Origin: Symsagittifera roscoffensis
Taxonomy: Eukaryota; Xenacoelomorpha; Acoela; Convolutidae
Length of the DNA: 64,000 bases
NCBI RefSeq assembly: GCF_963678635.1
Contig: NC_087066.1
Location: forward strand, 40,011,223-40,075,222
Direction of reading: 5' to 3'
Shown here in pieces: positions 35,501 to 45,600 of the stretch (position 1 is the stretch's first letter; every line of letters starts with the position of its first letter). The position numbers were made by a program, and so were the translations under genes. Below the pieces are notes generated by a model. It was not told the DNA's origin, ran no database searches, and saw nothing but the letters and a program-made list of their open reading frames with translations.

Positions 35501-35822
35501 TATTTTAATAAGATGTATTTTAATTGCTTTTTGGGTTTCTATGTTTTATAACCCTGTTTCTGGCTTTTTAGCCGTGGCTCCTGTTGCAGCATCTTATTTC
35601 AACTCGAAACAATTCGTCACGAAATCAGTGGTATCAACTCCTGGAGGATACTACGGTAGCACTTCTGTGGGAGAGGTACCATCCCAACCTTCTACCCAGG
35701 CATACTACGGATCATTAGCAGGGGGGTTCCGAAAGCAAGCGGCACCCGTTGATAACAATACTGCATTCGAACGTCAGAAGATTGCGTTTCGAGCAAATGC
35801 TCAGGCCGAGTATGCGTATTAA
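29241..35822 (+). CDS. Seven-finger CCCH zinc-finger protein (5 exons, 479 aa)
   Basis: Exons 29241-29573, 31266-31632, 32244-32472, 33142-33401 and 35572-35822 all have GT/AG boundaries. The phases (0, 1, 2, 1) join exactly into 1,440 nt including TAA. The protein has seven C-x7/8-C-x4/5-C-x3-H fingers, with first Cys at residues 16, 52, 115, 157, 203, 251 and 296, each followed by G-x-x-E-L-R or similar. This repeats the TIS11/tristetraprolin-type signature of single-stranded RNA binding. An Ala/Lys-rich segment and a Tyr/Gly/Ser-rich low-complexity tail (YYGSTSVGE, YYGSLAGG) complete it. It is probably a cytoplasmic mRNA-binding regulator. TIS11 proteins have two fingers, so seven is unusual. 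No recognised symbol. Confidence 0.88.
29690..31200 (+). repeat. Dispersed repeat family with local tandem duplication (intron 1)
   Basis: About 125 bp (29845-29970) are duplicated directly at 29971-30100, including GTAAGAAACTTGTTCATGC and TCAGCGAGAAAATGGAAAG. Related sequence recurs at 58110-58540 (TGTAATCCGGTTCTGAAAAT, ATTCTCAGCGAGAAAG). The rest of the intron is diverged members of the same family. Confidence 0.7.
31266..31632 (+). CDS. CCCH gene exon 2 (fingers 3-5)
   Basis: The acceptor GTTAAAG has a weak pyrimidine tract, but phase 0 joins ...SAYK to SALCIHF, giving the usual finger lead-in. Fingers at residues 115-134, 157-176 and 203-222. Donor G/GTAAGT, phase 1. Confidence 0.88.
31784..32226 (+). 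mobile_element. 443-bp inverted-repeat DNA element in CCCH intron 2
   Basis: The element has ~70-bp terminal inverted repeats, each carrying three spaced copies of TCCCAAATGGCATAA. An 8-bp target duplication CCAATTAG sits at 31776-31783 and 32227-32234. There is no ORF. The 8-bp TSD points to the hAT/P/Merlin range, but the termini do not fit a familiar consensus. The repeated 15-mers may be subterminal transposase-binding sites. It landed 17 bp before exon 3, so the polypyrimidine/branch region of that intron is now partly element-derived. Confidence 0.85.
32244..32472 (+). CDS. CCCH gene exon 3 (finger 6, first part of finger 7)
   Basis: The acceptor TTTTTAAAG lies only 9 bp after the right target duplication of the element at 31784-32226. 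Finger 6 is C251-x8-C260-x4-C265-x3-H269, the only one with x4. Finger 7 starts at C296 and is cut by the donor AA/GTATGT in phase 2. Confidence 0.88.
32527..33012 (+). repeat. Hairpin-headed dispersed repeat, copy 1 (CCCH intron 3)
   Basis: It starts with the hairpin AGAGTA/TACTCT around AATGAACGTAG. It then carries the shared blocks AAGGCAAACTCCACTATCGA, AAAACGTGATCGACTTC and CCAGTTTTCTCAAATTGGGT, and ends at the perfect palindrome CCAACTGTCAGTTGG (32985-32999). No ORF. Confidence 0.75.
33142..33401 (+). CDS. CCCH gene exon 4 (end of finger 7, Ala-rich linker)
   Basis: It completes finger 7 with KCSFAHGEHEL. It continues with RDAAAALKIIRESAVQQRKR, a basic predicted helix, then Gly/Ser-rich sequence and FAEFLEFKKFKQQ. 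Phase 1 donor G/GTTTGT. Confidence 0.85.
34930..35370 (+). repeat. Hairpin-headed dispersed repeat, copy 2 (CCCH intron 4)
   Basis: It has the same block order as copy 1, with CCAACTGTCAGTTGG at 35347-35361. The rest of this 2.2-kb intron (33402-35571) has no gene; a GTCTACGGCCTTCGAAA block at about 33840 recurs near 41920. Confidence 0.75.
35572..35822 (+). CDS. CCCH gene exon 5 (C-terminal low-complexity tail)
   Basis: The acceptor GGCTTTTTAG joins in phase 1 to AVAPVAASYF. The tail is rich in Tyr, Gly and Ser, which often marks condensate-forming RNA-binding proteins, and ends QAEYAY and TAA at 35820-35822. Confidence 0.83.
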
Positions 35823-35958
35823 AAAGCTCAGAACAAAATTATGACCTAAGAGCTCAGAGAATGAATCTAAGAGACTATTATCTAAAATGATTACCTTACT
35901 ATTTGTTCTGTCTATGATTTTGACCAATGATTAGATTCAATTATGATTAACTTAAAGT

Positions 35959-36158
35959 GGCTCTTTTTCCTTTTCGACCCAACCTCACATGAGCATCAGT
36001 TTTATGGTGTAGTGAGTGGTTTTACAATGTTGTTTATGAAGACCAAGTATGATTGTCATGGCCTACCTAGGCAGCGTGTCAATTTTCATAACAATCGGTT
36101 GGTGGGAACAGTAATTTTACGTGTAAAAATTCGCAGGTAGAGAAAAGGAAAAAGAGCC
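35959..36158 (+). mobile_element. hAT-like MITE, 200 bp
   Basis: Near-perfect 17-bp terminal inverted repeats GGCTCTTTTTCCTTTTC, flanked by an exact 8-bp target duplication CTTAAAGT (35951-35958 and 36159-36166). The 8-bp TSD is the hAT hallmark. No coding capacity. It lies in the 3' flank, possibly the 3' UTR, of the CCCH gene. A second, older copy is at 55172-55369. Confidence 0.9.
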
Positions 36159-36527
36159 CTTAAAGTTAACGTTATAGATATAGTTTACTAATGATCAGTA
36201 TATCTTATGTATAGTAATATGCATACGTGCTATAGATGTTGTATATTTAATTCTGTGTTTTATGAACCTGTTGCTCTAATGTCTATCAATGATTGTTGCT
36301 TGAAATCATATCTTCAATCCAGGAAAATTAGTCCGTTGTTACAGTTTTGATTGCCATTTTGGCGGTCTCTTAATTAAAATGGGCTTTAGTTTACTTGCTT
36401 GGTCCCTTTAAATTACTGTGGTCCTTAATAAAAGCAGAGATACAGTATTTGGGTTAATTCACTCAGTAAGCATTATTTTCTCTAAATTCCTAGTCTCTTA
36501 ATTTCCTTATCTTGATGACACAACTTG

Positions 36528-36596
36528 CTTAGTTATAGCTTAGTGGGTACGAATTTGGTAACCAGGCTCAAAGTGTAGATTCGAACCCCGCGCTTG
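36528..36596 (+). repeat. tRNA-like SINE head
   Basis: A-box-like TAGCTTAGTGGG and B-box AGATTCGAACCCC (36577-36589) lie at tRNA spacing. The flanks do not pair into an acceptor stem and a T-rich tail follows, so SINE rather than tRNA gene. Confidence 0.5.
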
Positions 36597-36984
36597 TTTT
36601 TGTTTTTAGGAAATAGGCGGGACCAATCATCTAGTTTTCTCACGGGACCAAACAAGTGAACTAGTACCTTAAAATGTTCAATGTGCAATATAAAAACTAT
36701 TTATCTGATTAAATATTTTTGATCAGTTCTGAAGTTAAAAGAGTCTTGCTGGATTCTCTTTGATCTTGACATTATTTTCCCTGAATTTAAAATTCAATTC
36801 AATTTTGATTGTTTTTTTTTCTAAATCAAACATTGTTAGAATAAAAGGGAACCGATACTACGCTGATTAAGTATCCATTGCCGAAATCAGATTTCCCGTA
36901 TTTCACGATTTGAAGCTCAGCAAGAGAACGCCTTACCAACTGTCTGTTGGCTATGTTCTTTGTTCCTGTTGAAGTATATTGAAC

Positions 36985-37214
36985 CAGGGGCGGATCCAGG
37001 ATTTTCTCGAGGGGAGATTTTCAAAAACTAATTTTTTGACCGAATTGATTGTCTGAGCGCTGTCAGAACACAGGAAAAGACCCTATTTTGATAAAAATTT
37101 CTCTGTCAGACAAAAATAGAGATCTCAAAGAATTACAGAGGGAGGACCCTTTGTGTCGGCAGGATGTCGAATCCCTGAGGGGAGGGGCGTTCCGCCACCT
37201 AAATCCGCTGCTGC
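36985..37214 (+). mobile_element. CAGGGGCGGATC-family DNA transposon copy
   Basis: It opens with CAGGGGCGGATCCAGGATTT and shares TCGAGGGG and GTCGAATCCCTGAGG blocks with 12404-12744. The right end is degraded. Confidence 0.5.
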
Positions 37215-37499
37215 GTCTATGATTGGGCTTTCAAAATAAAAATTGAATAATGAAATGGCTGAAAGGTTTTGATCAAATTTTTCAGTTATTTTTGCAAAGT
37301 TCTAGTGTTTCAACTGTTACAAGACAAGTTTCCTGCATGTTGCCTTCTTCTGTTTCGATTATCAGTTTTTGTGTACATTTACCTTATTTTTTGGCTATTT
37401 TAAAAAGCATGAGCTAAACCGTTCAATCAACTTGCATTCAATGCAGCTTAACACAATGGGGATCTCTGGTTCAAATCTGAAATATCTACTCCTTTTTTC

Positions 37500-37812
37500 T
37501 AGGAAAAAGTTTAAAAGTATGTTCACACTAAAATTTGATTTTTCGCGGTTTGAGTTTTGATTCTTTTCATTTGCTTTGTTGAAAGAAAGGTAAACTCCAC
37601 TATCGATCAGCAAACGTATAACGATCACGTCTAGTTTCGAAAGTCGGTCGATTTCTAGTTTCGGATGTTGATTTTAATGTTCAGATTTTCCAGCGGAATA
37701 AAAAAGTTTACCTATTGTTCCAGTTGTTCAAGTTTTTCAAATATTAAGTCAGTATTTTTTTTTCGGTTTTCTTGCGTTCATGACTCTTTTCCAACTGTTG
37801 CTGGCTGTCTTC
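37500..37812 (+). repeat. Hairpin-headed dispersed repeat, copy 3 (5' truncated)
   Basis: It retains AAACTCCACTATCGA, CGATCACGT and TCTTTTCCAACTGT blocks and is otherwise decayed. Confidence 0.6.
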
Positions 37813-39501
37813 TTGGCTATACCTGCCATGACAGAGTGCTGGCTGAGGAGAGGCCTACACATTTTCAACTACCATTGACATGGTAGCAAAAAGAGTTTTC
37901 CTTAACCACACCTACACAAACAGAGTTGCACAAGGTTAACTTCTCGCGTTAATAGTAAATAAGGTTCATAACAAGCAATTATTGAAATCAATGCGCAGAC
38001 AAGATAAATAGTATCAACTTGCGGTCTTTATGTAATATTGATTACGAACTCATTGAGTTATAACAGGAAAGGTAATAATTGGTATCCCTAAATATATATT
38101 CTAGTTTTAAAGAATTGTTTTATGTATCTAACTCAGGTGTAATGTTAAGTTGAATTGTTTCTTTGTGAACGAAGAGTTAACTAATTTATTTTTTCTTTCT
38201 TCTCCCAAAGGCGTTTTTAATATCATGGCGTAACCACTGGCTTTTCAATATCGTTTAACCGCAAGGATTACCTTATGAAGTTGGTGAATCATTTAACTAT
38301 TTGGTAATTGGCTCAATAATTCAGAAAATCGTTTTTAAACTAGTTGATTTTTCTATACTTAATAGAAACACACTGGCAAGCTCTGATAAATTTGGTCTCA
38401 TTCAGTACCAATTTTCTACATTTGCGAGAGCAAGTGTCTTGTCATCGGGAACTAGACTTTTTTCAGGTAAATTTTCAAAATCTGTAAGAACCTGAACTCA
38501 GTTATTGAACCTTAACAACTTCCAGATACATGTCCACTTGCTCTGGGAGTAACGCGGTTGTCTTTGCACATTTTTTTTCAGTAAAAATGAATTTTCCTGG
38601 CATTTTTTGTCTGCTGATCACCTGATTTTTCTTGAACTAAAAGCAATTTTCTTTGCAGTTGCAAGTGTTTCGAATTAGTCCTGTCATTTGTAAATTTGAT
38701 TGCCCTGTTTTAATATAAATATTTTTTGCTTTAAAGCTTTATTTAGCCTAAGTGGTATCGGTTTATATTTTATCAGCTTAGTCTATTCATTTTATTTCAT
38801 TTGAAGTACAAACTTGATATTTTAAAAAATAATTTTGGTTGTTTGTGGTGTAAAAGTTCAAAGTTTTGAAACTGGATCGCTCATTTTTTTTCATTTTTTA
38901 TGCCATTTTTGTGTATTCTATCATCTCCGTTTCTATTCGGTAGCTTGCAATGCTACGCTTGCTTTGTATCGCAAATGATGTGAAGCTTCGCTTTGCCTCT
39001 GTGCGTTCGATTTAGTTTTTAAATGTTTTGTCAATTGACAGTTGCGTCTAACTTTTTAACTAAAATTTATCTGATGTAGAAAAATCTTCAAGAAATCGAC
39101 TAAAATATATTTTTTTAGATTTGTGAAAGATTTGAATGGTTGGATCATAGAAAAGGGTCCAAAAAATTGAACTTAGTTGGGCATAATTTGAAGAGAGGAA
39201 TTTCTTTCTATCAGTGTTTCAAATCCCAGTTTTAAGGTATCTGATTCTCCGGCCTGGAAAAATTTTGGTGGCAGATGTTTCAGGAATTTTTTTGTGTGTG
39301 ATGGAAGTTGCATACCCTCAGGCTCCATGACATATAGGGCTACTGACAACATAAAAACAACAATAGTCGAATATGTAGATGTATCATAAAGGCTGTATCA
39401 GGCATTTTTTACAATCACACAATCAAAAAAAAGATGCTCAGGGCTTGAAACCCTGATATGTTTGTTGTTTTGCATCTGTTTCTTTTTTTCAGACAGCCGC
39501 G

Positions 39502-39653
39502 ATGAGTGGTTCCTTCGATCTTCCGACTGGCGAAGACGGAGCTCCTCTCTGTCCCCCTGCCTACTCCTCAGAAGTGCCCCCCTCCCATTCCTCAAATGTG
39601 GCCCCCGCCACAGGCAGAAACACAGTACCTTCAAGTCCACAAATCGGATACGA
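39502..39653 (+). CDS. DDHD gene exon 1 (start)
   Basis: ATG at 39502, only 9 nt after a TTTTTTTCAG acceptor, so the 5' UTR is either an upstream exon or a trans-spliced leader. It encodes MSGSFDLPTGEDGAPLCPPA and more, Pro/Ser-rich. The donor GA/GTCAGT is a moderate match but gives the phase 2 needed by exon 2. An alternative longer end is possible because the frame stays open to 39786. Confidence 0.65.
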
Positions 39654-42600
39654 GTCAGTAGATCTTTCAAATAACTTAACTTTTAATCTATCGCCCCTAC
39701 CCTCACCCTCGTTCCTTGAGATTAAATGCAATGAAAGAAGTATAATTTTTAACAAAGGACGATTCGTAGCGGGTGAAAATTTTTAACTTATCTAAAGACT
39801 ACTGTAATTATCTAATTTTCGTGCGTTACAAGCAGTCGTCCTTCGAAAAGTTAAGAATTGTTGATTGTTACGGGTTATTAAAAGTTTGAGATCTCTTACC
39901 AAAATCGGTTGATTGAAGTTGACATGAGTTACGTATTTGAATTTGAATTATTTAGTGAGCACGTTTATGCAGTCATAAGATACTCACAGGAAGGTAGACT
40001 TTTACAGAATAAGTTGAGGAGAAAGAAAAGCTTTATGTATGCTTTATGAGTGAGTTTTATATCATCAGGCGAAAAAATAATACATTGAAAATATTTCTAT
40101 TTCCCTTCGCATACGTTTAATATATTGAATTTTACTTAGTTGCTTAGTAGAAAATTCATACGATCAAACCAAGTTGGGATATAAAGCAAAAAACGACCTT
40201 GAGTCGCTAACAAAGAGCGTCGCTCAACAAAAGAACTCAGTCTGGATTGTGGGCAAATAAGAGAAACGGACTATGCTTAGACAGGCTGCAAATCATTTCC
40301 TAGATCCTCTGGGAGTCGCAGAAAGGCTAATTATTTTTAAAATAATTTACCATTTTGAAGACGACACGTTTGGTTGTTTCAGTTGGTCCAGCCAGCCCCT
40401 GGAGGCGAGTGAGGTGAGGTGGTTTTTCGAGGACAGCAAGATCAAGAACAAGTGGCTCCCTTTCATGGGCGGAGACTCACTTGCTTTAGAGAACCAACAC
40501 AGGTACACGCATGAGGAATTTGCCGAATTTATAGACCTATGCCATATTATTACACTTGCGAAGCAAAGTGTTATAGTACGAACTTTCTTTTTTTCCATGC
40601 TAAGTCGCAAATATTGTTGCGACTTGAAGCAACTATATTTGCTGCATCGAATTGGCAATACAAAATAATTGGCAATTTGTTGCACCTTTACAGCTTATTG
40701 ATAACATGTGCTTTTACGTTCGAATAATTATAAGCTTACTCATGTGATGCATTTTAAATTCATCAAGTGAACCGAAGAAAGCTATTTGTTTCAAACGACA
40801 TAACAATAATAAAATCTCGATTTCAGAAATTTTCTAACTCAATATATCTCGCAATTTTTTGAAACGCATAATTTATACATAATGTGGCTTTTAATGTGCC
40901 ATTTATTATATGCAAAATTGTATCTTTTTGTATTTGGTGCTACTTTTGCTGCATCGAATTGGCAATTTATTAGCATATGTAGCTGCGTTGTTGGTGGCTA
41001 ATTTTTGGGGATTTTAGGCATCCGTGGCTGATTGGTTAGTGTGTGTGACTCAAATTTGCTAGATTGGAGTTTTTGCTAAGCCTCGAGTTTTTGCAAATTC
41101 GAGGCTTATTTCTACGTTTTCTTATGTCACTTGATAGAGCTGCTTTGTGGTCGCGTTCTCGCAAGTGTTATTATAATTTTATGTTGACCCCTAAGATAAG
41201 CAAGGGTATTGCAATAGGGTACTAGACTTTTTCCCATTTAACAACTTTGTCCAGAGGACTCATCTGGACGTCTAGACTCGTCTCTACCTTGATTCATAAT
41301 GTATTCAGGTTTCTTAGCGTTCTCAACCAATTTAGCGTAGAGGTAACTATTATGCCTGGGAGCGCGAAGGTCCTGGGTTTGAAGCTGACCAGGACCTGTT
41401 TTTTTTTCAAACAGGAAATATTCTGTTTCAAATAAAATTGTTGGCCAATTTTTTGTCTGCTTATCTGTTGTCGGCTCAGTTGTCACATCTTGAAATTATT
41501 TTTTTTTCTGCTCGCATTTTTCTCTAATTTTGTTTTTAGTGTTTGATTCATGCCGATAGTTTGTATTTTAACTTACCTTGACTTCGTATCTTCTTTTTTG
41601 TTTCGCTAAAAAATCCTGGGCACAAATTATTTCGGCCTAATTTTCATCGGTTGATTGACCTACTTTTGGGCCGTTTCAAGATAAACACAACTTTAAAAGT
41701 CCCTTTAGCACTTTTCAAGTTGATTGTCTGTTTTCCAATCGGTTTGTTGAATTTTTATTTTTTTTCGGGTTGGAAAATTTTTTCACCTTCTGCAAAAATT
41801 TAGGTTTTTCTCAGAAAATTCTCTTGATTTTCAAAAGGGGGCATCAATTTAAAGACCGCTTACTCCCGTGTGTGTCTGCATGCTCAATTAGAGTCTTTGT
41901 TTACTTGAACCCCCTGTCTACGGCCTTCGAAAAAGTTGGGGGATTTTTTTACCCATATTTTAGATTTTTTTTCTTTTCTCGAAAACTACCCCTCTCAAAT
42001 ATGAGTTTTTGGTTTCAATGAGTAGAACTGTTTTAAAAACATCCCCTGCATAAGTGCCTAGGCCACTTTTTTTCTACGTTTCGCCTCCGTTTATATATGA
42101 TTTCATCATTTTTATTTCCGACCATTGAAACTGTGGAGGAACTTTGTATTCGGGTGTGTTTTAGTTTTTTTGTTTTCCACACAAAATCAGGTACCACAAA
42201 TAATCATCGGACTGGGTCGAGTGATATTTCATATTATATTCGTGATTCAAACCACATTAAAAATTTCCGGTTTGAAATTTTGGTTTGAAATTTGGTTTGA
42301 AATTTTGATTTCGTCTTATTTCGAGCAAATCATGCGAGCGAGCAGTATTATTTTAATTGGTTAAAGCTTACAACAGCCTAATTAGGTAAATTTAAGCGCT
42401 AAAAACTTAACTTTAAGCAATTAAAATTAGTTTTTGATCTGATGTTTTGTAGCTCTATTTCAGGCGCCAAAAACTTTAAAAAGTTAGAAAACTTCTGCAA
42501 AAAAACTTTGAAATTTTTTTTTTGAATTTTTCTATCTTTTGTTTTTCTATTCACTTTTTCAAAATATGTATGTGTCTAATTTATTTATTTCACTATGGAT

Positions 42601-45600
42601 ATCAAATATGCCTGAATTATAGTTTTACATGAGACTTTATTATCACCCCACGCAGAAAGAATTTCACTAATTTGCAAAAAAAAAAGTTTTTAGTTTTTTA
42701 AAGACTATGGTCGGAACATGCTGTGCTACTTGCACAATAACCGGCTATCCTTGTTATATGTTATTATTATATTTTTATCTTAATGTATATTATATAATTT
42801 TATAGACTTATGAATAAGCTTCGGTGTCCTGAGTTTATTGTATTTCAAAAATAGCCGAGTAAAACCCATTTCGTTTTGCATATTTTGTTGTCTCCGAATC
42901 CCATTTTCTTTCTTCTATAGATTGATATTAAGAAAAAACGTGAAAGAGGCGCTCATTCTATAACATCCTCTCACACTCATCCACTACCCCCGGAATAAAC
43001 CAAGTTTGAGATCATTCTTGGCATATAAACCTACGGATGTGATTCCACCCTTCGATCAATCCTCTAGGCGATCACTTAATCCACATCGAACCGAATGTGG
43101 TTAGAACTATTGAACTGCGATTAAGGTTTTGAAGCTAGCCTGCGTAGATGATATGAATTTTTCACCATTCATTGATTGATGAAAAATCTTTGTAAAACTA
43201 GTTTTGATACTTCTTTTTACTATAGAAATAAGAAATACAATTATATACAATTAACTTAAAGAAATTCTGATTTTTGATTTTGCCGCATTCAGAATTGTTT
43301 GCTAATATTTTTTCGGTATCATCTGACCGCGTTTGTGTTCTACTCTAGGGCCTGTTTGAACGGCACAGCAGGCGAGCAGAGGGTGTTTGTGAGGGGGAAG
43401 TTGTACGAAGTGTATGTCAAAGAGAGAGTGTGCAAGAGCATCTACTGGCCAGGTACTTATTGTAGTGTCTCCAAATCGACCCTAAGTCTTATAATTGATA
43501 CTATTCCTCTTAGTGGAGCTAGGTTTTTTTGATTAGTTTCATTTTGGCATTTTGAAGTGCCATAAAAATCTTAGGTATTTTTTGGATATTTTTGGCTCGC
43601 AGCTTCCTCTATGATTTGAAGCGCCAAAAATAATTGGCCAATTTTGTTTTTGTTTAATCTTCATTCATAATCATACGTTTAACCTCTTGTTTATTCACCG
43701 CATATAATTGATTTTTTTTTGCACGGTGGTGAATGGCATTGATGAAGATCGTTTTACTGTATGCCAAAAAGCCGAAAACAAGATAACCATTCCAACAAGC
43801 CGAAAATTAATATTGTAAAATATTTTTCACTGTTGTGATGCAATTAATACGTAATTTTGATGTAATATACGGTATTCTGGTGTAATTTTGGCGGTGTTTC
43901 AGAAGATTCCGTAAGGGTCTTGCGAGGTTCGTGGTTCAACCTGAGGACATGGCAGCCCCTCTCTGAGGTATCGGCTGAAATGTTGGAAGCAAAGCAGGCC
44001 CAGCTATACCCCTATGGAAGTGTGACCAAAATTCCACCACGCAAGCCGAGCGAGAAACCAAAATGTACGTGGAAGTATTTTGAGGTCTTCGGCCTCATTT
44101 GAAGCTAATTGCTTGCTCCGTATGAAATGTCATATTTGGTTTTTTATTTTCTACAACTTTGGTAATGCTTCGTCAGTCATGCGGTACCTCATTGAAATTT
44201 TTCATGAAAGCATCAAAACAGTTATTTTGGATGCAAACTTTTGGATGCCTCCAGAATGAAGTCTTTCAGAAGGCTTGAAAGTTAACGTTTTTTTTTCTTT
44301 AACGAGCTGGCGAGAGTATATAAGATCAATTCATTTTTTCCAGCAAAAATCGCACTTTTTACTGCAAAGTGTTGTGCAAAGTTAAATAGCCGGAGCAAGC
44401 TAGATCAGCTACATGGAACCGCCTTCTTGGCTGCCTGATGTCAAAGAAAAAAGTTAGTGTGAAAGTATTTGCAGAGAAGTCAGGCGTAAGTAGTTAAGGC
44501 AGTTGACTCTTGGTCGGTAGGTACGTGTTTGATCCCGTAGTCTCATTTTTTTCCTTTTCCTTCTGTTTGTGTGCAGCTTCCTCTCTGTAATCATTACTAT
44601 TTTTTTTGGTTCCGTTTTATCGGTTTCAGTGCCTAGAAGTAATTTTTGAAACTCAATTTTTTTGTTTTGAAAGCAATTTTAAGTTCACGATCTATTTTTA
44701 AGAGTCGATCGATAAACGTAGTTCAGACTCTTATATAAGCCGTGATGAATTTGTTTTCCTTTTTTTTTTCAGGAAAGTCTTCAAATTTGTTCAGGCTCAA
44801 ATTTAATTTTTTTGCGGTTTGACTTTTGATTTTTTAAGTTCAGTTCATTTCTTTTGTTAAGAGGAAGGCGAACTCCACTATCAAACAGCGAAAGTGTTAA
44901 CGTCACGAAAAACGTCAAAAAAAGTTCCATACTTATAATTTCGAAAATTGAATTAAAATAGTTTCCCAGCGAAATTTTGCTTATTGATCCAGTTTTCTCA
45001 AATTGGGTTATATTTATCAAAAAAAAGTAAAATGATAAGTTAGAATTTTGAGCTCTTTTCTTTTGTTCTTTGAATTTCGAAGGTTGACATTTTTCCTTCT
45101 CTTTTGCGTATTGACTTTTTTCCAGTGAGTTTATTGACTCTTTTCCAACTGTCTGTTGCATATGTTCAGGTTGGGCCGATGCAAGATCCTTTATATCAAT
45201 GCAAAGGCCCTAGCTACGAATCTGGCCAGGACCAATTCATTCAAACTGGAGTTTTTCCGTTTCAAAAAAATTGTCGGCCTATTGTTTGTCTGATTGTTTC
45301 GTAGGCTTAGTTGCGATATCACAGATATCTTTTGTCCTTTTTTCCAATTTTCATTGTAATTGCAAGGCGTTTAATGTAGTTTTAAAGTATAATTTGAGTC
45401 ACGTTTGTTCGCCGGCTAGTGATGTCATGAGGCGACCTTCGATACCTCATTATATTCTATTTACTTATGTATTGTCTTATCTAACTATATCTTAATTATT
45501 TACTTAGTGCAGTAAATTGATTCAAGGACAAATCTCACCAGCTAAATCGTTTGTCACTTGAGATTCGGAAGCGGTCATTCGCGAAAGCCTTAAGTGTGAA

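Larger units (their letters stand above)
36167..39492. other. Spacer between CCCH gene and DDHD gene
   Basis: No supported gene was seen. It holds a tRNA-like SINE (36528-36596), a CAGGGGCGGATC element (36985-37214), a hairpin-family repeat copy (37500-37812) and repeats containing GCTTCGC. An AATAAA near 36429 could serve the CCCH gene. Confidence 0.45.
40503..43348. other. DDHD intron 2
   Basis: No gene. It contains tRNA-like SINE heads at about 41018-41080 and 41328-41398, and a ~600-bp dispersed repeat at 42097-42765. A GCGAAGCAAAGTGTTATAGT block at 40556 recurs near 55803. Confidence 0.5.

Noticed and set aside
36528-36596. Functional tRNA gene
   Set aside because: A- and B-boxes are present, but no acceptor stem pairs and no proper cloverleaf could be drawn.
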